Program-made: the position numbers and the translations under genes
Notes under the pieces: generated by a model
Database searches by the model: none
What the model was told of the DNA's origin: nothing
The model's input: only the letters and a program-made list of their open reading frames with translations
Origin: Clostridiales bacterium
GTDB lineage: Bacteria; Bacillota; Clostridia; Lachnospirales; Lachnospiraceae
Direction of reading: 5' to 3'
Assembly: GCA_021202925.1 (NCBI GenBank)
Contig: JAJQCD010000013.1
Location: 1 to 64,000 of the forward strand
DNA: 64,000 bases
Shown: piece after piece, positions 58,818-64,000 of the stretch
Numbering within the stretch: the first letter of the stretch is position 1
Layout of the letters: each line of letters opens with the position of its first letter

Positions 58818-59720
58818 CTATCTGGAGGCCAGGAAATCAAGGACCTCCTGATAAGAAGGAATCGACGGGGCGGCGCCCTGGCGGGAGACAGCAATCGCTG
58901 ACGCCGCGGAACTTTCCTTCAGGGCGGTGTCGATATCGGAACCCCTGCACAGTGCGCTGAGAAAATAGCCGCAGAAGGTATCTCCGGCAGCGGTCGTATC
59001 CACGGTTTCGACCCGGAAGATCGGGTGGCTGTGCCGGTCGCGGTCTTTCTCGAACAGGACGCCGTGATGCCCGAGTGTCATGAGGATCGCGGCCTGGGGA
59101 TATTTCTGCGTCAGTGCCGACAGCGTGTCCTCGTAAGTGTCAGTCGCGGAGACTCCGGCGAGCTGTGCGGCTTCAATCTCATTAACAATGAAGTAATCTA
59201 CACAATGAAGTGGCAGCTTCTCCAGATCAGACGGCATCGGAGAGGGATTGAAGGCGACGCTCAGCCCCTTCTGGTGTGCCTTGGCGATAATGGAACCGAT
59301 GAGATTGGTTTCATTCTGGAGCAGGACAATGTCTTCATCGGGAGAACCCAGATCCAGAACAGAGTCGATATATTCTTCTGTCAGCATCTGGTTTGTGCCG
59401 CCGTATACGATGATGCGGTTTTGTCCGGAGGCATTTACCTCGATGATGGCATGTCCGCTGGGAGCATCGAGAATCTGAATTCTCGAGGTGTCTGCGCCGG
59501 AAGCCTTCAGCAGTTCCAGCAGAAATCCTCCGTCTTCGCCGATGGAGCCGGCATGGATCACTTTCGAACCGGCGCGGGCGATGGAAATGGACTGATTCAG
59601 CCCTTTCCCTCCCGCGAAGGTCTGAAAACTGCTGGCGAAGATGGTCTGGCCGGGATTGACGAAATCCTGGACCTGATAGGTTTTGTCGATATTCAGGGAA
59701 CCAAAGTTGATGATCTTCAT
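58818..59720 (-). CDS. rbsK: Ribokinase
   Basis: Phosphorylates D-ribose to ribose-5-phosphate. The 300-residue PfkB-fold enzyme has INFGSLNIDKTYQV at the start, the FAGGKGLNQSISIAR glycine motif, and the catalytic DTTAAGDTFCGYFLSAL with the general-base Asp. It lacks an adjacent ribose transporter or RbsD, so ribose may come from nucleosides. AAAGGAA lies upstream of the ATG at 59720; a longer reading frame upstream is not conserved. It is divergent from the sirtuin gene. Confidence 0.9.
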   Translation of the reverse strand: MKIINFGSLNIDKTYQVQDFVNPGQTIFASSFQTFAGGKGLNQSISIARAGSKVIHAGSIGEDGGFLLELLKASGADTSRIQILDAPSGHAIIEVNASGQNRIIVYGGTNQMLTEEYIDSVLDLGSPDEDIVLLQNETNLIGSIIAKAHQKGLSVAFNPSPMPSDLEKLPLHCVDYFIVNEIEAAQLAGVSATDTYEDTLSALTQKYPQAAILMTLGHHGVLFEKDRDRHSHPIFRVETVDTTAAGDTFCGYFLSALCRGSDIDTALKESSAASAIAVSRQGAAPSIPSYQEVLDFLASR

Positions 59721-60020
59721 AAATATTTCCTTTCTGCGCAGCGCACAATGAGATAACATGATATGGAATGAAAGTAACATGTTTCATGAAAGAAGTCAAT
59801 TTGTTTTTTTATGTTACTGTTCGCGGCTGTGAATAGTAACGTTTTCACAGGAAGCGGAATTCGTAAACAATTGACATTTTTTATGATGTATGTTAGCTTT
59901 GTATATAGAAAATTACCAGTGTTGCAAGAGCGGGAGACGTCTTCTCCTGGACGGAATGTGTCTGTCAGGATCGCATTCGAAACGTCATGGAGGATGGATT
60001 GAATCAGGGAAGAAGGATGA
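59721..60020. promoter_or_regulatory. Intergenic region between ribokinase and sirtuin genes
   Basis: No coding frame is credible. Three copies of the motif AGTAAC/GTTACT lie at 59773, 59813-59818 and 59835-59840, the last two as an inverted repeat around GTTCGCGGCTGTGAAT. TTGACA at 59873-59878 is a possible -35 box for the sirtuin gene with no clear -10 box. It is probably an operator region for the ribokinase. Confidence 0.4.
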
Positions 60021-60746
60021 ATGATGACAAAGGAACTGGAGCAGTTGAAGCAGTGGATTGAGGAGAGCGACAACATTGTATTTTTTGGCGGGGCAGGCGT
60101 CTCGACGGAGAGCGGTATCCCGGATTTTAGAAGCGTGGACGGACTGTATAATCAGCAGTACAAGTATCCGCCGGAGACGATTATCAGCCACAGTTTTTAT
60201 GTGAGAAATCCGGAGGAATTTTATCGGTTTTACAGGAATAAGATGCTGTTTCCGGATGCGAAGCCGAATGCGGCGCATCTGGCGCTGGCGAAGCTGGAGG
60301 AACAGGGAAAGCTGAAGGCGGTTTTGACCCAGAATATCGATGGCCTGCATCAGGATGCGGGGAGCCGTGAGGTGCTGGAACTGCACGGTTCGGTGCGGCG
60401 GAATTACTGTACCCGTTGCGGGAAGTTTTATGGCCTTTCGTATATCGTAAACGCGGACGGAGTGCCGAAGTGCGAGTGCGGCGGCACGATCAAGCCGGAC
60501 GTGGTTCTGTACGAGGAGGGGCTGGATCAGCGGACGATGCAGAAAGCAGTGAACTATATTCGCCACGCGGATATTCTGATCATTGGCGGCACTTCGCTGA
60601 CGGTGTATCCGGCAGCGGGCCTGATTGATTATTACCGGGGGCATAAGCTGGTTCTGATCAACAAGTCGGTGACGCCCATGGACGGGCGGGCGGATCTGGT
60701 CATTTCCGGGAAGATCGGAGAGGTCTTCGCCGAGATGATGCAGTAG
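60021..60746 (+). CDS. cobB: NAD-dependent protein deacetylase, Sir2 family
   Basis: Removes acetyl (or longer acyl) groups from lysine using NAD. The 241-residue class has GAGVSTESGIPDFRS for NAD, TQNIDGLHQDAG with the catalytic histidine in ELHGSVRRNYC, and the zinc finger CTRCGKFY and CECGG. The length matches bacterial CobB. AAGGATG precedes the double ATG at 60021/60024. The DUF951 gene follows after 11 bases. Confidence 0.92.
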   Translation: MMTKELEQLKQWIEESDNIVFFGGAGVSTESGIPDFRSVDGLYNQQYKYPPETIISHSFYVRNPEEFYRFYRNKMLFPDAKPNAAHLALAKLEEQGKLKAVLTQNIDGLHQDAGSREVLELHGSVRRNYCTRCGKFYGLSYIVNADGVPKCECGGTIKPDVVLYEEGLDQRTMQKAVNYIRHADILIIGGTSLTVYPAAGLIDYYRGHKLVLINKSVTPMDGRADLVISGKIGEVFAEMMQ

Positions 60747-60757
60747 AGGTCGCCGGG

Positions 60758-60952
60758 ATGGAACAGAAGTGGCAGTTTGCAGTCGGAGACATCGTGAAGT
60801 TAAAAAAGCCGCATCCGTGCGGCAGCCGGGAGTGGGAGATCCTACGCGTGGGCGCGGATTTCCGGCTGCGGTGTATGGGGTGCGACCATCAGGTGATGAT
60901 GGGGCAGAGACTGGTTGAGAAGAACACCCGCGGACTAACGAAGAAAGAGTAA
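60758..60952 (+). CDS. DUF951-family protein
   Basis: A 64-residue protein of the DUF951 type: FAVGDIVKLKKPHPCGSREWEILRVGADFRLRCMGCDHQVM with conserved Pro-His-Pro-Cys-Gly and Cys-x2-Cys. It is widespread in Firmicutes, usually next to rpsF or near ribosome genes, as here. Its function is unknown; the fold looks like a small OB-type beta barrel with a metal site. It is probably co-transcribed with the sirtuin. Confidence 0.87.
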   Translation: MEQKWQFAVGDIVKLKKPHPCGSREWEILRVGADFRLRCMGCDHQVMMGQRLVEKNTRGLTKKE

Positions 60953-60960
60953 AAAATTGC

Positions 60961-60989
60961 TTGCAATTCCATGTTCTTTCTGCTAAAAT
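60961..60989 (+). promoter_or_regulatory. Promoter of the rpsF operon
   Basis: TTGCAA (60961-60966), 17-base spacer, TAAAAT (60984-60989). Confidence 0.75.
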
Positions 60990-61064
60990 ATTATACCGTG
61001 ACACAAACAATCCTTGCTCTTGGGAAGGAACCCGGGGGCCAGAGACCACAAGGAGGTAGAGCAG
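60990..61064 (+). promoter_or_regulatory. rpsF leader, possible S6:S18-binding RNA
   Basis: The leader contains ACCG at 60996-60999 and the GC-rich CCCGGGGGCC at 61031-61040, which can pair partly with flanking GGGAAGG and CCTTGC runs. S6:S18 operons in Firmicutes carry an autoregulatory hairpin with a CCG bulge. The fit is by eye and incomplete. Confidence 0.4.
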
Positions 61065-61355
61065 ATGAACAAGTATGAATTAGCAGTTGTTCTGAACGCA
61101 AAACTCGAAGATGAAGAGAGAGCAGCGGCGCTGGAGAAGGTACAGGGATATATTACCCGGTACAATGGCACCGTAACGAACGTCGATGACTGGGGCAAGA
61201 AGAGACTTGCGTATGAGATCCAGCATATGAAGGACGGTTTCTATTACTTCATCAAGTTCGAGTCTGAGAACGCAGACTGTCCGAACGAAGTGGAATCCCA
61301 CATTCGTATCATGGAGCCTGTGATCCGGTATCTTTGCGTGAAGGACGAGCAGTGA
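61065..61355 (+). CDS. rpsF: 30S ribosomal protein S6
   Basis: A 96-residue protein that binds S18 in the platform of the small subunit. It starts MNKYELAVVLNAKLEDE and contains WGKKRLAYEIQHMKDGFYYF, the S6 signature, and ends shortly after RYLCVKDEQ. AAGGAGG precedes the ATG. It is first in the conserved rpsF-ssb-rpsR operon. Confidence 0.97.
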   Translation: MNKYELAVVLNAKLEDEERAAALEKVQGYITRYNGTVTNVDDWGKKRLAYEIQHMKDGFYYFIKFESENADCPNEVESHIRIMEPVIRYLCVKDEQ

Positions 61356-61379
61356 CAGATAATAAGGAAGAGTGATGGT

Positions 61380-61856
61380 ATGAATAGAGTAATCCTTATG
61401 GGGAGACTGACCAGAGACCCGGAACTTCGGTATTCACAGACGGACAGTTCCATGGCGATTGCCAGGTTTACGGTGGCAGTGGATCGGAGAGTCCGCAGGA
61501 ACCAGGACAATCCGGATCAGCAGACGGCAGATTTTATCAGCTGCCGGGCATTCGGGAAGACTGCGGAGTTTGTTCAGAAGTATTTCAGCCAGGGGCGGCG
61601 GATCCTGCTGCAGGGACGGATTCAGACGGGCAGCTACACCAACAGAGAAGGCCAGAAGGTATATACGACAGATGTCATTGCGGATGATATTGAGTTCTGC
61701 GACAGCAGGAACGGGGAAGGCGGTACTTCAGGCGGCTACAATAACAATTATAACAGTTATCAGCCGACTTCCAGACCGGCTCCTTCCAGCGCGATTGGCG
61801 ATGGGTTTATGAATATTCCGGATGGCGTAGAAGACGAAGGATTGCCGTTTAACTAG
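61380..61856 (+). CDS. ssb: Single-stranded DNA-binding protein
   Basis: A 158-residue SSB with one OB fold (residues 1-108: MNRVILMGRLTRDPELRY, FTVAVDRRVRR, DFISCRAFGKTAEFVQKY, TDVIADDIEF), a Gly/Asn/Tyr/Ser-rich tail and an acidic end (DEGLPFN) that recruits partner proteins. It protects single-stranded DNA in replication and repair. Gene order rpsF-ssb-rpsR is standard for Firmicutes. Confidence 0.97.
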   Translation: MNRVILMGRLTRDPELRYSQTDSSMAIARFTVAVDRRVRRNQDNPDQQTADFISCRAFGKTAEFVQKYFSQGRRILLQGRIQTGSYTNREGQKVYTTDVIADDIEFCDSRNGEGGTSGGYNNNYNSYQPTSRPAPSSAIGDGFMNIPDGVEDEGLPFN

Positions 61857-61968
61857 GTTCATACCGACCTGGTTTCATGACAGTGCATCGAGGGCGGCGA
61901 CCGGTGTGGCCGCAGGTTCTGTGATGGCACGGTGAACATTGGATTTTATGTAGAAGGAGGCAGTACCA

Positions 61969-62235
61969 ATGGCATTCAATAAGACTGAGAAGCCAGATGG
62001 CGCCAAGGTAAGAAGAGGCGGCATCCGCAGAAGAAAGAAAGTCTGCGTGTTCTGTGGCGATAAGAACGGCGAGATTGATTACAAGGACGTCAACAAGCTG
62101 AAGAGATATGTATCCGAAAGAGGCAAGATTCTTCCGAGAAGAATCACCGGCAACTGCGCGAAGCATCAGAGAGCGCTGACGGTTGCGATCAAGAGAGCGC
62201 GTCATATTGCTCTTATGCCTTACACAATGGAGTAA
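61969..62235 (+). CDS. rpsR: 30S ribosomal protein S18
   Basis: An 88-residue protein. [10 protein letters not shown] and NCAKHQR supply a Cys-x2-Cys plus Cys/His zinc-binding set, so it is the zinc-containing form of S18. RRKK and [12 protein letters not shown] are the RNA-binding basic end. GGAGG precedes the ATG. It is last in the operon and is followed by a terminator. Confidence 0.97.
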   Translation: MAFNKTEKPDGAKVRRGGIRRRKKVCVFCGDKNGEIDYKDVNKLKRYVSERGKILPRRITGNCAKHQRALTVAIKRARHIALMPYTME

Positions 62236-62248
62236 GAAGCGATGAATT

Positions 62249-62274
62249 CCCGGGGCCGGTGGCCTCGGGTTTTT
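62249..62274 (+). terminator. Terminator of the rpsF operon
   Basis: CCCGGGGCC pairs with GGCCTCGGG around GGT, followed by five T. Confidence 0.85.
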
Positions 62275-62332
62275 CTGTTTCCGGAGACAGCGGGCAGAGG
62301 AACGGAAAGGAAAATGAGGCGGGGAGAACGGT

Positions 62333-63685
62333 ATGGCAGCGGTAAATATGACAGAGGGGAGTATTCCCCGGCATTTGATTAATTATTCGGTTCCTCTGAT
62401 ATTGGGGAACGTGTTTCAGCTTACTTATAACGCAGTGGATTCGATTATCGCGGGTCGTTTCATCGGTAAAGAGGCGCTGGCTGCAGAGGGGATGGCGAGT
62501 CCGGTGATGAATATCGTTATTCTTGGAATCTCCGGCATCTGTATGGGAGCGGGCGTGTTGATGAGCGAATTCTTTGGAGCGAAACAGTACGACCGGCTGA
62601 AACGGGAAATGTCGACAGCGGCATTGTTTGGTCTTTATTTTTCGCTGGCGGTGATCGCGGTGGGGATTTTCTGTACGCCGGCTCTGCTGGCGGCGCTGCA
62701 TGTGCCGGCGGAACTGATGGGTATGACGACGGTTTATCTGCGGATTATCTTCCTGGGTGCGCCGTTTACCTATTTTTACAACGCACTCTCATCGGCGCTG
62801 AAGAGCGTTGGTGACTCGAAAACGCCGTTAAAGTTTCTGATGTTTTCATCGGTATTGAATGCGGTGCTGGATCTGATTTTTATCGGTTGTCTCGGGTTCG
62901 GGATTGTATGCTCGGCGGTTACGACCGTGGTAGCGGAAGCCATGTCGGCCGGTTTGTCGATCTGGTATGTCTATCGGAAGATTCCGCTTTTGCAGCTTCG
63001 ACCAGGGGAGTTTCACATGGATAGCGGACTTCTGAAGACGACGCTGCGTTATGGGTCAGTGACTGCGCTGCAGCAGTCCTGCCAGCCGATTGGAAAGCTG
63101 CTGATTCAGGGGTGTGTGAATACGCTCGGCGTGGATGTGATCGCAGCTTTCAACGCGGTGAACCGTGTGGATGGCTTCGCGTGTCTCCCGGAACAGAGCA
63201 TTTCGCATGGGATTACAACGTTTGTCGCGCAGAACCGGGGTGCAAAGCAGACGAAGCGGATGCACGAGGGATTCCGGATCGGGCTGGTGCTGGAATTTGT
63301 TTACTGGATTCTGATCTGCGCGGCGGTGCTGCTTTTGCGCAGACCAATTGTCGGCCTGTTTGTGGCCGGGGAGGGCGCGGAGGCGATTGTTACGATTGGA
63401 AGTCAGTACCTGGGGACGATGGCGTTTTTCTACATTTATCCCGGATTCACCAATGGATTCCAGGGATTTTACCGGGGCATGGGAATGATGAAGATGACGC
63501 TGCTGGGGACATTTATTCAGACGTCCATCCGTGTGATTTGTACCTGGATTCTCGCTCCCAAGGTCGGGATCTATGGGGTGGCCTTTGCCTGTGCTGTCGG
63601 GTGGAGTATGATGTTGCTGGTTGAGATTCCGTATTATTTTGTGAAATGCAGAACAGCCGCAGCAGATACCGGGACCGGATGTTGA
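62333..63685 (+). CDS. MATE-family multidrug/metabolite exporter
   Basis: A 450-residue, twelve-helix transporter driven by sodium or protons. The first half has FQLTYNAVDSIIAGRFIGKEALAAEG and the second PIGKLLIQGCVNTLGVDVIAAFNAVNRVDG, the paired MatE repeats, each with the conserved Asp/Asn pattern. It belongs to the DinF/NorM-like group that is abundant in Clostridia; substrates are drugs or small metabolites. The gene stands alone between two terminators. Confidence 0.92.
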   Translation: MAAVNMTEGSIPRHLINYSVPLILGNVFQLTYNAVDSIIAGRFIGKEALAAEGMASPVMNIVILGISGICMGAGVLMSEFFGAKQYDRLKREMSTAALFGLYFSLAVIAVGIFCTPALLAALHVPAELMGMTTVYLRIIFLGAPFTYFYNALSSALKSVGDSKTPLKFLMFSSVLNAVLDLIFIGCLGFGIVCSAVTTVVAEAMSAGLSIWYVYRKIPLLQLRPGEFHMDSGLLKTTLRYGSVTALQQSCQPIGKLLIQGCVNTLGVDVIAAFNAVNRVDGFACLPEQSISHGITTFVAQNRGAKQTKRMHEGFRIGLVLEFVYWILICAAVLLLRRPIVGLFVAGEGAEAIVTIGSQYLGTMAFFYIYPGFTNGFQGFYRGMGMMKMTLLGTFIQTSIRVICTWILAPKVGIYGVAFACAVGWSMMLLVEIPYYFVKCRTAAADTGTGC

Positions 63686-63727
63686 GGTTTGCGTAACGGG
63701 GCGCTGCCAGGCAGGCCGGAAAAGAGA

Positions 63728-63771
63728 CAGGGGAAGACAATGCCGGATAAGCGTCGTCTTCCCCTGTTTGT
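63728..63771. terminator. Bidirectional terminator
   Basis: ACAGGGGAAGAC pairs with GTCTTCCCCTGT and T-rich sequence follows on the plus side. It separates the MATE gene and the convergent partial gene. Confidence 0.8.
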
Positions 63772-64000
63772 TATTCCTGCGTATCTGTGCCTGAGTCGGC
63801 ATTGACCAGAATTCCGTTTACCTCGACGCCGCCTTCGATGGCAATCACAAGGCAACGCCGGCCGTCAATTTCTCTGGTCTCGATCAGGTCGGCACGGTCG
63901 GGGCTGACGCGGATGACGACGTCGGGGGTCTGCACTTCGAATGTGCGGGTATTGACAAGGTTCGAAGCATAGATGGTCGTGTGTGCCCCGGCGGTTTCGT
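63772..64000 (-). CDS. C-terminal end of a probable DUF4317-family protein (cut by window edge)
   Basis: The last 75 codons of a gene that continues beyond the window. The frame is open throughout and ends VEVNGILVNADSGTDTQE; before this it contains FEVQTPDVVIRVSPDRADLIET and DGRRCLVIAIEGGVEVN, which recall the tail of DUF4317 proteins of Lachnospiraceae. The assignment is from memory of the family pattern and should be treated as tentative. The function is unknown. Confidence 0.5.

Noticed and set aside
59811-60002. A 63-codon frame between ribokinase and sirtuin
   Set aside because: No ribosome site, AT-rich, and it overlaps inverted repeats; it reads as chance.

Overview
The window looks like chromosome of a spore-forming anaerobic member of the Clostridia, most likely Lachnospiraceae. 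The evidence is the mixture of families: a YyaC-type spore protein, a glycyl radical enzyme with its activase, the DUF134, DUF951, DUF5711 and DUF6472 type proteins, Gram-positive lipoproteins, and strong Shine-Dalgarno sites. Most of the window has balanced to GC-rich codon use. By eye, bases 1-4300 and the galactonate block (about 29.1-38.6 kb) are more AT-rich. I saw no rRNA, tRNA or CRISPR array.

Bases 1-4320 are a mobile-element scar zone. It holds the start of an IS110-type transposase cut by the window edge, the tail of a large serine recombinase, an intact AbiE-type (type IV) toxin-antitoxin pair whose promoter sits between two long inverted repeats, a diverged 60-bp repeat in two good copies, several gene stumps and a GNAT acetyltransferase. 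Bases 4.3-16 kb are ordinary metabolism: a HAD phosphatase, a modular lipoprotein ending in an OmpA-like domain, proA, a beta-glucoside PTS with its phospho-beta-glucosidase, an EamA exporter, and a GH13 glucosidase divergent from an AraC regulator.

Bases 16-27 kb are the redox core. A DUF134 regulator overlaps an 860-residue fusion of CoA-disulfide-reductase-like flavoprotein, rhodanese, siroheme sulfite/nitrite-reductase-like domain and ferredoxin. Divergent from it is a FecBCD-type importer whose ATPase gene carries an in-frame amber stop, then a LuxR-type regulator and a glycyl radical activase plus enzyme whose substrate cannot be read from the sequence.

Bases 29.1-38.6 kb are a complete D-galactonate catabolic block: a FadR-type regulator, a tripartite tricarboxylate-type transporter (TctC, TctB, TctA), an IlvD/Edd dehydratase, an RraA-like aldolase, DgoD, a KDPG/KDPGal aldolase and a KDG/KDGal kinase. 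Galactonate would be dehydrated, phosphorylated and split to pyruvate and glyceraldehyde-3-phosphate. The IlvD/Edd and RraA-like genes suggest that a second sugar acid is also used.

Bases 38.7-64 kb are mostly core genes with several poorly characterised families: an Ada-tailed secreted nuclease, a Gly/Met/Pro repeat microprotein, rhomboid, HIT, murG, mtnN, membrane and coiled-coil proteins, YyaC, a LysM membrane protein, DUF5711, a ROK kinase, a CBS-containing pyrophosphatase, a shikimate kinase homologue, an M20 hydrolase, ribokinase, a sirtuin, the rpsF-ssb-rpsR operon and a MATE exporter.
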